Below, in pieces: positions 47,201 to 59,981 of a DNA stretch of 64,000 nucleotides. The stretch is from Bidens hawaiensis. Its lineage: Eukaryota > Streptophyta > Magnoliopsida > Asterales > Asteraceae. The DNA lies in NCBI GenBank assembly GCA_021521415.1, contig JAIQDT010005772.1, positions 62,001 through 126,000 of the forward strand, read 5' to 3'. Made by a program: the position numbers and the translations under genes. The notes beneath the pieces were generated by a model. That model did not search any database. It had not been told where the DNA came from and saw only the letters and a list, made by a program, of their open reading frames with translations. The first letter of the stretch is position 1. The number at the start of each line of letters is the position of its first letter.

Positions 47201-49231
47201 TGAGGTTTGGGAGGTTTTGAAAACCGGGAGTAGTTCAAGGGCGGTCGGGTCAACCAATGCTAATGAGCATAGTAGCCGATCTCATTGGTGAGTTTTGGTT
47301 CTTGTTTTCTTGACCCTTTATTAGTTTTTTATGATCGGATCATTAGGGTTACTTTTATCTTTAACTGATCAAACGGGCAAACGAGTAAGATGAAAAATAT
47401 AGCTTTTTTGGAAACGGGCCGACCCACCCGGTTTGATGTTTTGATTCTTGTTTTCTTTGACCCTAGATTAGTTTCTTGAATGGAGTTTGTTAAAGGTGGC
47501 AAAATTTCTAAACAGTTACTTTTGATTGGTCTATTCATGCTAGTTGAAAAGAATAGCTTTAATGGAGACGGGTCAACCCAACCATTTTGCTTCCTTTTAG
47601 TGTTTGTAAATGTGATATCATATTTGTATGCAGCATACATTGTGTGATGGTTAAAGGTGAGAATTTGGTGAGTGGAGAATGCACAAGGAGCAAACTTTGG
47701 CTAGTTGATTTAGCCGGAAGTGAACGGATTGCAAAAACCGAGGTACAAGGAGAAAGACTCAAAGAAACCCAAAACATAAACCGATCGCTTTCCGCACTTG
47801 GAGATGTTATATCCGCTTTAGCAACCAAGAGCCCACACATCCCCTTTAGGTATTTCAAATTTCCCGGGCTTTTGAAGGCTACAAATCTAAATCTTTTAAT
47901 TATGTTTTTGGTCTTTTGCAGAAACTCAAAGCTAACACATTTGCTTCAAGATTCTCTAGGTACTGTTAAAATACAATACTGCGTACATTTTTATACTTTT
48001 TAATATAATTTATTGTTTTATAACACGATACAATGTGCGCTTATGATATTTTAGGTGGAGACTCCAAGACACTTATGTTTGTGCAGATTAGTCCCAATGA
48101 GAATGATTTAGGTGAATCACTTTGCTCTCTTAACTTCGCCAGCAGAGTGAGGGGAATAGAATTGGGCCCTGCAAAGAAACAAATCGAAAGCTCGGAAGTT
48201 TTAAAGTATAAACAAATGGCCGAGAAATACAAGCACGAGTTGAAGAACAAAGATCTACAGATCAAGAAAATGGAGGATAACTTTCATGGTTTAGACGTGA
48301 AGTTGAAAGAAAAAGAACTCAAAAACAAGATTTTGCAAGATAAGGTATGCGTTTAATATTTTATTTATCATGTTTATCATCAATAACCTTGGTTTAACCG
48401 TGATCAAGATCAAGATCAAGAATACGATTCTTCTTTTTGTTTTTCACTTTTCAGGTTAAAGAACTCGAATCACAACTTTTAGTAGAAAGGAAACTCGCAC
48501 GCCAACACGTTGACACAAAGATAGCAGAACAACAAATGAAACAACAGCAGCAAGACGACCCGGTTTCCACATTTTCAAGACAACCGTTTGCTTCTAAACC
48601 GTTAAACACCCACAAGCTCAATCAAGAAAGCAAAGAGAACCAATCAAACATCATTCAAACTACCTGCAAACTACCTACACCTTTTCCTCCATCAAGAGAC
48701 CTTGTCAACCTTGATGACAATATTGAAAAAGAGAATGAAAAAGAAAACGAAAAAGAAAACAACCCGTATTTGCCCATACCGTTCAAGATTCCAAAACGAA
48801 CCAGTAGGGCCTCCATTTGCACGACTTCACACCGGGCCCCAGTGAGATCGGTATTACCACGAAGAAACTCTTTGATCCCTTTACCAACTACTCTAGCACC
48901 AACCAAATTTGCTCCATTGCCATTAATAAAAAGTGACAATGAATATGCAGACCGGGCCGAGTGTTGTGTGGAACCGCCTTTAGCAGTAGAAAGTCCTAAA
49001 AAGAAACTGATGAACGCATTGAGACGAAGCGTTAACAAGAAAAACCAAATGAAATCCCCGTTGCAGGCACGAAGAGCGGGTGGTTTGAACGTGGTGGTGG
49101 ATCGCGTGCGGGTTTCTATCGGTTCTCGAGGGCGTGTGGCTCATAGGTTTGTTGCCAATGGGAGAAGAACAAAGCAACAGAATTGTATGGGGAAGGGAAG
49201 AAAGTGGAATATTGGAAAAGGAGGACTTTGA
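44240..49231 (+). CDS. Kinesin-14 family motor protein, complete, with a tandem-exon N-terminus
   Basis: Minus-end-directed microtubule motor. Nineteen coding exons: 44240-44306, 44395-44445, 44528-44605, 44694-44765, 44889-44963, 45049-45117, 45239-45313, 45401-45642, 45723-45885, 45970-46046, 46127-46226, 46302-46400, 46484-46660, 46734-47019, 47126-47287, 47634-47849, 47922-47959, 48055-48344, 48455-49231, giving 1037 aa. Residues 23-162 come from six related small exons. A coiled coil (about 240-385, [17 protein letters not shown]) runs straight into the motor at 390 ([13 protein letters not shown]); the coil-before-motor arrangement marks kinesin-14. P-loop GQTGTGKT 474-481, switch I SSRSH 593-597, switch II DLAGSE 623-628, then [20 protein letters not shown] second coil and a basic, Pro/Ser-rich tail follow, with four KEN motifs. 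All motor motifs are intact. Probably a KIN-14R/S/T-type member; exact orthology not settled. The start is the first ATG, whose [15 protein letters not shown] opening flows in phase 1 into the array. Confidence 0.93.
44395..45313 (+). repeat. Tandem array of six small homologous exons
   Basis: Exons 44395-44445, 44528-44605, 44694-44765, 44889-44963, 45049-45117 and 45239-45313 are 51-78 nt, all with 5' and 3' phase 1. They encode variants of one unit, consensus (D/E)ISWxNxxSEAIGTxDVLEDxNxxK. The fourth and sixth differ at only two nucleotides, and their preceding introns are also nearly identical. The first (51 nt, ending DPIGNDVLD) is the most diverged. Confidence 0.88.
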
Positions 49232-49534
49232 GTGTGTATGTTTGCATGTTTATGTTTGATGTAGATAGTTTGGGTGAGTGTGATTGATTATGGATTGAGT
49301 GAACACTTGTTTTGGTTGATTTTTAGTTTTAGTTTTCAATAAGTGTTTCATAGGCTGTTTGAAACAAAAACAAAACTAGCATTCATAGTTTTAAGAATGT
49401 TTAGGTGGATTTAATGAAATTTTTAATTTTATTTAGTTTGATTGTCACTTTTGTAGTTTTTGTTTATATTGGTCCAGAGTATTAAAAGCCCATAGTTACA
49501 AGCCCATAACACATGCTGTATTGTTTAATAATAA

Positions 49535-49535
49535 A

Positions 49536-49573
<38 letters not shown>
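49535..49573. repeat. (ATT)n microsatellite
   Basis: About twelve ATT units, 300 bp past the kinesin stop codon. Confidence 0.85.
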
Positions 49574-49574
<1 letters not shown>

Positions 49575-49772
49575 GTTGCTGTATTGTTTGGTTATTAATA
49601 TTTTGGCCAAAAAAGTTAATGCAAGTTGAAGCTTGGACACATGTTCCTACATGTTTATGTTGTAGACATTAGTTTTAATGATCCTGATTTTAGTAAAGAA
49701 AAACATCTTTTATATTTTATAACATAGATAAGTGCAACTAACATAACTGCAAACAGGTTGGATGGTGGGAGT

Positions 49773-49795
49773 GGGGGTGGGGGTGGGGGTGGGGG
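49773..49795 (+). other. Strong G-quadruplex-forming motif
   Basis: Four runs of five G separated by single T residues, preceded by GGTGGGAG. This fits the G3+N1-7 pattern with the shortest loops and is isolated in AT-rich DNA about 545 bp downstream of the kinesin stop. Confidence 0.85.
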
Positions 49796-49967
49796 TCTTA
49801 AATTATTGTTTTGATAACTCTATAATTGAAAATTGGGAATCTTAACCTTCGTTATTATTAATTTAATATTTATGTTGGTAACTAAATAATGATTGGTTAG
49901 GAGTTTTTTTCTTCTTTTTGTAACTGTCTATAAATAGAGAATTGTCTAGGTACTCTATTTGTACGGG

Positions 49968-50185
49968 GTGACCCAATGGTAAAAGATCATCGCCAGCTGG
50001 CCCAACCCAGCCATACGAAGCTCTTAAGCGGCTCCAAGTTATCTCAAATTCCGAGGAAAACCCACCCGCCTGAAAGCCCACTGGTGGTAAAGTACGGACG
50101 CCCTCGGGATCGAACCGGAGATCTCAAAGATCTCAGCCTTTCTTCTTTGAGCCAACCATACCATCTTCAAAGTGTTATACGTGGG
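49968..50185 (-). mobile_element. tRNA-derived SINE-like element
   Basis: On the minus strand TTGGCTCAAAGAAGAAAGG (A-box-like) is followed by CTCCGGTTCGATCCCGAGG, a perfect B box. The downstream body is GC-richer than its surroundings (GGGCTTTCAGGCGGGTGGG). A target duplication was not found; boundaries are approximate. Confidence 0.5.
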
Positions 50186-50273
50186 GATCGCTACATTGGA
50201 AAGCCATACAAATTAATGTTTACATGTGATAATTTTTTTAAAAAAACAATACCTAACTTAAAAACTTTGTCCC

Positions 50274-50276
<3 letters not shown>

Positions 50277-50310
<34 letters not shown>
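50277..50310. repeat. (TA)n microsatellite
   Basis: About seventeen TA units followed by (GTAT)n. Confidence 0.9.
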
Positions 50311-50322
<12 letters not shown>

Positions 50323-50719
50323 AGATGATGGCTCCACGAAATAACAATTTATATGAATTATGTTGCATCGTTTAATGGACGACCATACCACTCCATCTTC
50401 ATCCAGCACCCCGTCCCACATCATCTCCGCCTCAACCCAAATCATATGTCGTGCCTTAACAAGCTACTTTTGGAATCTATTCCGGCCAGCCTAAAGGGTA
50501 GAGAGAGGGGAAAATAAAAATAATCATTCTTATAATTTACTTTTTTTTAAATATAACACTAATTATGAAGTTATTTTTTATATAATTACAACCAAGTAGA
50601 CTTTTTTATCGGCTAAAATCCCTCAATACTTCTATATTCACATCACCTGCGGGAGTTTGAATCTAATACTTTTCACCAAGAGGCAAGAACCTTTATTAAA
50701 TAAGCTACTCATGTTGACA

Positions 50720-52595
50720 TGTCACACCCCGGCTCAGGGCCTGGGCGTGTGACCCAACGTTAGTATGTTTTGAAAATATATCAAAGTTTAAGTTTATAAA
50801 GCGGAAGACTTAATAAAATATTATTATATTCAAAAGATGAGATTTTAAAACACCCGTTAGTTTGTACAAAAAGTGTTTGGATTACAAAACCATGTTTTAC
50901 ATTATTTTAATAATAAAACATCTATTGAGCCATCAGATCGTCTAACGGCTATCATTCGTCTCCAAACACCTATTCTTCATTACCTGTAAAACAATTATAA
51001 AAATACGTCAGCAACAAATGATGGTGAACACGCTGACACAAAACATTTAAGTTACTTAGTTATCCCCTCGGGTATCTTATGACCCAGCCCATCGTGGCTT
51101 AGGAAACAACCAAGTTAAATATACTATTATAAACCTCCAATTATACTTGAAACCTTTCAGCGATACCGCAGCATCGAGGTCTTAGCAACTATAAATATAC
51201 ACGAGATAATCCCCTCTAGGACATTACTTAGGTCCGGCCCAACGTGGCGGAGGCATTAACAAGTGTGGTGCGGTGTGCGCACCGTCTACCCACATATTTA
51301 AGGATCCAAACAAACGTATACAATAGCCTGAGGGCCAGCATTACTTTTGTTTATAAAGTTTTAGGGATATAATCCCATGCAAATATTCACAGACTTGTTT
51401 TATAAAAAGTTGGACGTATTCACCTTTCTTCTTGGTTGGTGTTTCTCACCAATTTGTCTTGTTACCTCAGACCTATAGTACGAGAATAACGTTTTATAAG
51501 TACTAGATCAACGATCTAGCTTCAGACCTTTAGTCCGATTGCATAACCTTTACCTTGACATTTTGTCTCTTTATAAATATAAGGACCTCTAGTCCTTTCT
51601 TTTGTTAATCATTCATAACCCTTTGTTTCTTCTTTATGAAGAAACATATATTTCAATTTCTTTGTATATAAGAAATATAAAAATCTTTATATATAATAAA
51701 GAAGTATTATTTTATCCATAATCTCGACTTTATAAAATCTTATTTTCACTTTATAAAATCAAGGTATGGGCTATATCCCCAACTAGGTCTAAGCCATTTA
51801 TAATATAATAATCGGGCAGAATCCCTACCTTGAATGGCTTTTTACTCGAAATGCCTATGCTCTACTTGGACTGCACTTCTCCTTGGAGGGAAATCGAGAG
51901 AGTAACTAGGTAGAGTCACGGCACGAACTTCGAGGCTATAATCCTCGGGATATCGACATATCGGGGTGGTGGCACGCTTATCGAGGTTAAGTATGTGTTT
52001 TGGATGGTGTGAGGATGAGTGAGGACCACCCCCATGGCCGGTCTATTTATAGAAATTTTTCTGCATCTTCGCGTATCACGAAGCTGCACTAACTTCGCTG
52101 AGTCGCCGTGTAGGCTTGCCATGTGTCGCAACGGTCTCGCCACGTGTCCTGCATCTTCGCGTATCCTGAAGATGCAACTCAGATTCTTGGCGTATCGCGA
52201 AGATGCAAAACTTCAATTCTGTTCATTTTTGGTCCCTGGTATTTTGGTAACTTGCCATATCATCATCCAAAAATATAAAGGCGGCTCGCGACGATGCGAG
52301 CGTGCAAAGTGCGCCATCAAAGCGCCACATTGCGCCCATCGCCCTTCACCCGAGCCCGTGCGCGTGCGCGTCAGGTGCTTCTTATAAACAACATTATCAT
52401 AGGAAATGCCCTCTTTATAAAGTGATTTATATTTCTTCATTTCTTCGATGTGGGATGAAGTCTCCTTACTCTATTCCTTAACATAAGCTTATTTTATTAT
52501 TTACCTTATTTTACCCATTACTTATACCATGAATATTTTTAGTCCCTTAACTTTATTATTGGTCAAAATTTGTCCAAAATTTTCGTGATGTTACG
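50720..52595. mobile_element. Second solo LTR (~1.88 kb)
   Basis: Begins TGTCACACCCCGG and ends CGTGATGTTACG, flanked by TGACA at 50715-50719 and 52596-52600. The expected terminal CA appears as CG, taken as a point change. No gag, pol, primer-binding site or second LTR occurs inside. Its end resembles that of the solo LTR at 29158-31827 (GATGTTACA). It contains inverted and direct copies of CATCTTCGCGTATC.CGAAG (about 52060-52210), which may be LTR promoter structure. Short ORFs are not credible. Confidence 0.75.
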
Positions 52596-52600
52596 TGACA

Positions 52601-52884
52601 CAACTAAATAATAATATTTATTATTAAGACATAATTAAAAGGAACATTTATTTGGAATAAGATTAGGTAGTGAAAGAACGGAAGGATACATTGCACCTTG
52701 GAAAAGAAAGAGTGGATGTTCATATACAACCAACTACTTTTTCTATTTCTCACTCTTCTGTTCTTATGCATGAACATCCTTTTTATTTCATTTTATCGCT
52801 TAGAAACCAGGCTTCCAACATAATAATTTATTATCCCCAACAAGTTTCTCCATTCTGAAAAGATAATTAAATTCATAAAAATGG

Positions 52885-52922
<38 letters not shown>

Positions 52923-55900
52923 CACATACATATAAGAATTATCTTGCTAAGTCTATGCAGTAAAAGAGAGAATTTTGTTGTGGCCAGTAGTTACGCTACA
53001 ATTTTGTAAATTATATAAACACTAGTTCATTTTGTTGTAACGTAATTGTAGTTAACTATAATAACATAGAGGAACGTAATAAAATTACGCTACTTGTACT
53101 TTTTAGCATAATATAATTATGCAAGTTCAATAATATTATAGCTTAATAATGCTAATTACCAAATTGTCGTCACGTTTTTTTTCTATCTCTTTACTTTGTG
53201 CACTTTGCATGTTAAGAATGCTTTGTACAAAATATGGCTCAACGGCCCATATGTATGTGTTTATGATCCATTATAAATGAAATTAGCATATTAAATATAC
53301 AAATAAGTAGATTAATTATTATTCTACAGTTTTGAGCTAGAGTAATTACGCTACAAAAATTGAAGTAGAATAATAATTAATTCGTGCGTATCTAATGTTA
53401 AGAGTTTTTTGTATTTGATCCTAACAGTATGTGTGTGCGTGTGTGATTCGTAAGTTTGAAAATTCGGTTTGGATAAGGACCCAATTCAAATACTCGAAAC
53501 TGTAATTCGTAATGACATAATTTTAGGGTTTTCAAGTCGGATTTGGAATAACGAGCACCCTACCTCAGATTAAAAGTAAATCTTGTTTGCTTAAAATAGA
53601 AACTTAATCTACCTATTATAATAAAGTAAAATAAATGTAGACACTTGTCATCTTTTGGTTAATTCTTACAATTTTTCCCCTCCAAAACTAATATATATCA
53701 TTTTACAATATATTTATAATATATATATTAACATATTTATATATATATATATTTATTAACATATTATTTTACTTTATATTTCAAAATACTTGGTGAATTC
53801 CAAAAATCAACAACAAATTATGTTTCTCAAATGAAAATTGTTTCGGGTTTGTTGTGAAACTTAAATTTGATTTTATGGGTCAAAAGTTGGTAAATAAATT
53901 GTTCGGTATAAGTTACCTATATTTAAGTCAAAATTTGTTACGGATCAAAAATGAAAATTTTGAGCATTTTTAAAAGTTTGAAAATGCAAACTAGATTTAT
54001 TGTCAAATTTGTTATGGGTTCAAAGTGTTGACTTGAAAATGTTAAAAGTATGAAAGTTAGAATTTTATACATGATTCGGGCTTCAAATTTATTTTTAAGG
54101 GCATTTTTTGAAATAATCAAAAGGTTCGGGATTTGCCAAATCGATTATTTTTCCTTCAACTATTAACATTTAATAAAAGATTGCCTATCAATATTTTTAA
54201 CTTTTATCAAATTTGAAATATTTATATTAACATAAACTTTTCCTTCAATAGTGATCAAAACGTTGTATGGGAAGCATGCCTTGCAAAAATATGCTCAAAT
54301 GAAACAAAATATTCATAAAATTGAATAGGTTAGCATGTTATTTTTTCTGTTGTCATTATGACCAAGTCAGGAAGCTCTCTGAAACTTATCAAAATCTTTT
54401 TCATGGTGTAGCTCAAAAAAACATAGTTCTTGAAGAACATTCATCGTTATAATTTAATGTTCCACTTTACTTTGATGGGTGGTAAATTGAGAAATATATC
54501 AATAAAGGTAACGTTCCTTTTTGTACTTAGGCTGAGTGGTTAGAACTACTATCATATGAGAGGTCTTATTTCCGAAATTGGTTCATAACCAAAATTCTTT
54601 CAATTATATATATATATGACATCGAGAATGAATTTTTTAATAGAAAGAAGCATTTTTAGGTACATTTTTGCACGAACACTTTTTTAGTAAGTTCATTTAA
54701 AAAAAATAATTTTGTGATATAAATAAAATCAATTTATGTACACATAGTATAGATACAAGTATAGATGTAATACATTTTTTTCATATACGCTATGCAATTA
54801 TTTGTTTTACTTATAATTTTATAATTTGAATTATCACGTGTATGAAACGGGTACTAAAACTAGTTATCAATAATTTCAAATCAAGCTAATCAATGTGACA
54901 AGAGATGCAACGAAAAAGCCCACATTTAAAAAACAGGGCCCAAAATACAAATATTTGTAATATATGGGTGGGCCAAAAGTTAGGCAACCATTATTGAGTC
55001 ACATTGTCACAATATCACATGTCACCCTCATGCATCATATGAACATATATCGTGCCATGTTCTTATGACTATGGGGAATATATACCATCAGATATGTCAA
55101 CGGGACACATTTCATGCTATATAATTTACCCTAAAAAGTCAACTCTTTGACTTACATGGTCGGATAAAATAACACTGTTATAATAGAATCTAAACTATTT
55201 TCACTTTTAAAACATTTATACAAGTTGATTTGTATTGTATTATGATGTTAACGTTGTTAATGCATCTCATATTTTACGACATGAGGTAGGACGTAGAAGA
55301 TCCGAAGTCAATAAGTCAATAGTAAAATGTTCCACTTCAATAAGATTGAGCGAAAATTTGGTTTCAAATAGTAAAAAACTAAAATTATATTTTGTATGAC
55401 CGTATGTTAATTAAAGTACTATATACAAACTTACATATGTTACATAAGTTCTTGTATGTGTTTAGTTCTTTAGAGTTGTGTAAGACTACAACTGACTTGG
55501 TTTAGAACTTGCATACCCGCCAAAACTTATTACTCCATATTTTGTTTTACATTCACTCGTTCAGTAAGTTGCTCTAAACCTGATTTATACCTTAGACATC
55601 TAGTAGATTTTATATTATTAAGTTTCATAAAAACTTAGACCGCCGGTTCTATTTGTCATTTTATTTGTCACAAATTCATACGTAGCATGCATTATATTGT
55701 ACATTGTGAGCTTACATGGGTACATAAAAGTGAGAATATATCTAAAAATTTAAAAGGCTTTATTTTTTATGGCATGTTAAGTAAAAGAAATACTTTTTTT
55801 ATGACTATAATGTATAACATATTAAAGATAGATATGATACATTTAATACATTGGTATATTCCAAACGTAAATCCTAGTGAAAATAATAAACATGCACCTG

Positions 55901-58900
55901 AAAGCTTGATAATGAAGATAATTAACAGTTGAAGCAAAAAATCGTGATCGATCTTCCATGCAAAATTCAATCATCGATCTATAATTGAGTGAAATAGTGG
56001 GTTTAGACAAATAAATAGGTAAATAAATTAAATATAATGCAAATAACTCCATCACGTGCCCATGGCAGATGTGGTTTTATTTCGATAAATTATTTAAAAA
56101 TTAACTCTCTAGGCAAAGCATTATTGGGTGAATCGAATATGAATAAAATAGTTATCTATAAGAAAATAAATGAAAATTTTAATTTAAACACAATGTAGTT
56201 GATATCTGAATACCTTTTTTTTTTGTTTAAATCAGATGGATGGCTCATAATCTAATAGTGTTTATATATTTTCACAAAACTATTCAGAAAAAATTTCAAA
56301 TATTCTTATTCCTAAAAGATAACAATAAATAAAGCTTCTTGTAGTAAGATTTCAACGTACTAATTTTTAGTACTTACAATAGAATTGGTGCAACAAAGTT
56401 AAGGTATGCGTTTTTGCGTTTTTGCCACATATATTGTTTATGCACTCGCCCTTTTAACTTTTTATTTGAAGACCATTATTTTATATATATTCTATAAACT
56501 GTCGTCTCACATTTAACTGCATTTAACGCATGCATGTAGAAACGAAAGGAGCACTGGGTAACAACGAATGTCGGTTTCCGGCCAACCATCACACCGCTTC
56601 ATCAACAAGAAAGGTAGGGTTACGCGTATGTTGGCTACTAGCGAACCATCAGCACATCGCACCCCTTAATAAATCGTTATCGATGTGTAACTACGGTATT
56701 CATCAGCTATTTGATTGATTATTAAGTCACGTCTGGAAAATAGGTGTATATGCTTGGATTTACATATTTTCATTTAAAATAGATAATTTATTAAACACGC
56801 TGATTGACTAAATAAAAATCTTACATGTGAAAATGTTATATATTTTTAACATCTCGATAAACACATGATATTCTAGGTTAATGCAATTATACGGGGCCTT
56901 AATCGAATTTAAACAATTATTCTTCCATGTAAACATTACTATTAATGAATGAAAACTTTAAAAATGTTAAACCCAATCAATTTATATATTTCTAACTGTA
57001 ATTATCTTTTGAATAATCAGGATACATAACTTGATTAGGTTCTATTTTGAATTCATTTTTACTTTGTTAAGTTCAGTTGTTTATTAATATAAAACATCCT
57101 ATTAGATTTCTATACCGAAACTCTATAAATAAATAACTATCTAATGTTATATCATGCTTACGAAATGTAAAAAAAGAAATATACATAAGATTTGTTTGTT
57201 TCAAGTTTCAACATAGTTGGAAGTAAAAAATACTAAAATCTTGAGTCGAAAAGAATAATATATTTTATATGTTTTCTTGTCAATTTCTAAGTAGCTTAAA
57301 AATGCGAATGCATGGCCCGATGTTTACCACGTGGCAGACAGTTCTACGAGGGGATCCCACATTACTAATTGGGTTAATCAGGGCCCATCACATGGGACCG
57401 TTAATTGTTAATTATTTTATATTATAAGTTAATAATGGTAGTTATTAATTGGAAGAATTTCTACTTTCTATGTTGTATCAATCTGTTTCTAGTGTGCAAG
57501 AAGTGTACTACTAGCGATACAGACGCCTATGTCGACTCTTTCCATCATTCCCTTCAATTACTCTTAGAAACTATTTTTATTTTCAATGGCACGTAAATGG
57601 TATAAGTTATGTCATCACTCGTTAACTAGTTTTCAGTTAAAAAAAAAACAAATCTAACCATCTAGATAAACAATGAGAGGTGTTTAGGTGTATTAGTTTA
57701 AAATTAAACCACGCAATATAAACTAACACTTTTGCCACCCTAAAATATTATGTGATTTAAACCCGATAGATGGTCAATAAAATTTTCAAAGCCGGCTATC
57801 ACAGTCGTATCAACAGAAAATACAACCAAAAGTAGTATGTGGTGTGGTTGTCAATCCACCTTCCTCTTAACATTCATTTTAAAAGATGTCAAGGTTTTGT
57901 TTTGTTTTTATTACCTTTGAAAAACTAATTTTTTCTATCTAGTTTACCTCATGTCTCAAGTGAGATTAAAACTTACAACTATTTGATTGAAGACGATATA
58001 TATTTGATTGTGTTCATGTTTTTAGAAGTTAATAGATTATATTGCATAATATGTTAAACTTTACCGATGTGTTTGGTGGTTTAGCACAAAAGTTCTTTAC
58101 AACCGGCATCAATTTATTGATAGAAAAATCCTTTTACATTTTAGAGCATGCACTTTTATCTAAATCGATATGTTAGCAATCATATAAAGTATGAGTGCAT
58201 TACTCCCGTGTTTTCATTAAAATGACCCCATAGTATCTAAATTTATTAAGACTGTAAACAAAATAGTTATGTTTGTTTTTACAAAAGATCTTAATTTTAG
58301 AATTCTCTTTATATATGTCCAGGAAACTGAGTTGCCCCAACCTCATGATGTATAAATGATAGAATGTAATTTCAATGATGGTGTAGATACAGTCTTGAGT
58401 ACGTACATAGTCGGAAAACACGCTTGTGCCTTATACACCTAGCACATTTATGCCTTATGTTATTTGGACAACATGTTCCTATCTCATATCATCAACATTG
58501 GAACGAATAAGCTCTAAGCGACTACCACCTAACCATAACAAAGTACAAACAATCTGCATATGATATTTATAGTCCCATACCTCACTGTATGAGTATATGA
58601 TGAAAAGTATATCGTCCCATGCCACACACCATTAATTATGGGGTTCATTTATGACGATAAACTACTCTTGAGAAGATCGTTGTAAATACGACAAATGCCC
58701 GTAAAATACATCAAGCAAGCAATTACTACTTCTTAAAATAGTGATCTACCTTATACTTACTTTCACACTAAGTTTATTCGCATAAATAAGTTTATTATCC
58801 GCAGACATGTCTGAAAACACACATTATTATACCAACTTTGGATGAACCTTGTTTCAACAGATACGTAGATACATATAAGCCTAATGAATTGAGTTCACAA

Positions 58901-59826
58901 ATATATACCGTCTAAAATATCATTAAAAAACAAACGTTCGAAACACACGCCTATAGAATGTGACATGGCTTGTTAGGAATTTGTCAAAAGCACCAAACTC
59001 TATTCAGGTGCCACACCAAATGTAGGGCTTGTTTGTCGGAAAGACGGATTAAAAGTTACGGGATGAGATTTTTTAAAATACAATTGGCTTGTAGTCCACG
59101 TTAGCAAAAGAGAAACACCATATGCTTTTAATCATTTATCAACTTAATATATGCTTTAAATCAATAACTTTTATAACAAACTATGAACTTTATCACAACT
59201 TTTACAAACTTGTAATGAATGTGGTTCCCTAAATCCCTAAAATGGAAACCAAATTTAGAGCATAAAGGGTGGGAAATATTCCATTTAGCCTTTATAATTT
59301 CAAGTGAAAAATAGTAATAATTTTTTTTTAAAGTCTAATTAAAAATGGTTCTTTGAATAATAGTTAATAAGTGGGGGACCACCCAGTTCGTGTTTAATTA
59401 CGGCTTAACCTAATTTATTAAACGCCACCACAAACTTTCACCATTTTTTATTTATTTCTGTTAAATAGTAATAGACTATAGCCAATTAGCCATATACTAG
59501 CTAAATAAAACTCATATTAAAAGAAAGCAATAAGTTTAAACGTGATTAGCAATTCCTTTTTCTGACTACATGTAAATCTGGTCTTTGAAATGAAAAAATA
59601 TATAAGGGAAAAGTTGGCGCCGTTAAAAAAAAAATATAAGGTTATAGTTGTAGGAATTAACTTTTGATTAACTAACTTATAATAGCTATTAACAAACTTA
59701 ATTATTAGTTATAGTTTTTACAAAAATAACCTGAAAATAGTAGTGAAAACCAAGTAGCCATATTTTAATACGTGAGTAATGTGTTGTACGTCACATTTAA
59801 TCGCATATCATGTTAAAGACCTACTT
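52601..59826. other. Long gene-poor intergenic region
   Basis: No gene, exon chain or RNA gene is recognised across 7.2 kb. It holds a (TA)n tract (about 52889-52918), repeated TTACGCTAC words between 52990 and 53360, a possible SINE A-box scrap near 54531 (GGCTGAGTGGTTAGAAC) and a GC-richer patch at 56545-56670 whose 62-codon ORF has no recognisable family. A G-box-like CCACGTGG lies at 57329. Confidence 0.5.
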
Positions 59827-59981
59827 AAAACTCATCTTACGGGCCATCACCACTTTGGTGGGATGGTAAAGGCTTTGGCCTTTGGGTGAGAGGTCCAGGG
59901 TTCGATTCCTGACATTGGCGGTATAATGTAAATAGTAGAAGAAAAGCTTGAACATTCAAAAAAAAAAAACTCATCTTACGG
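59827..59981 (+). mobile_element. Full-length tRNA-derived SINE with perfect target duplication
   Basis: A 16-bp sequence ending CTCATCTTACGG flanks the element exactly (59827-59842 and 59966-59981). The body starts GCCATCACCACTTTGG, has an A box (GGTGGGATGGTAAAGG), a B box (CAGGGTTCGATTCCTG near 59896) and ends in a 12-nt poly(A) run that merges with the second duplicate. At about 125 bp it is short for a plant SINE but structurally complete. The identical duplication argues for recent insertion. Confidence 0.88.

Noticed and set aside
48655..49038. Minus-strand 127-codon ORF in the kinesin last exon
   Set aside because: Antisense shadow; its SFSFSFS run is the complement of the KEN/EN repeat.
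51916..52440. ORFs of 75-122 codons near 52 kb
   Set aside because: They lie inside a solo LTR, overlap on both strands and match no family.
55687..56055. ORFs of 67-81 codons on both strands
   Set aside because: AT-rich chance ORFs without recognisable motifs.
56530..56718. 62-codon ORF in a GC-richer patch
   Set aside because: No family likeness, no exon partners, short direct repeats inside; left as unexplained DNA.
3284..59981. Possible functional tRNA genes at A/B-box sites
   Set aside because: None folds into a full cloverleaf with an acceptor stem; all fit SINE heads better.
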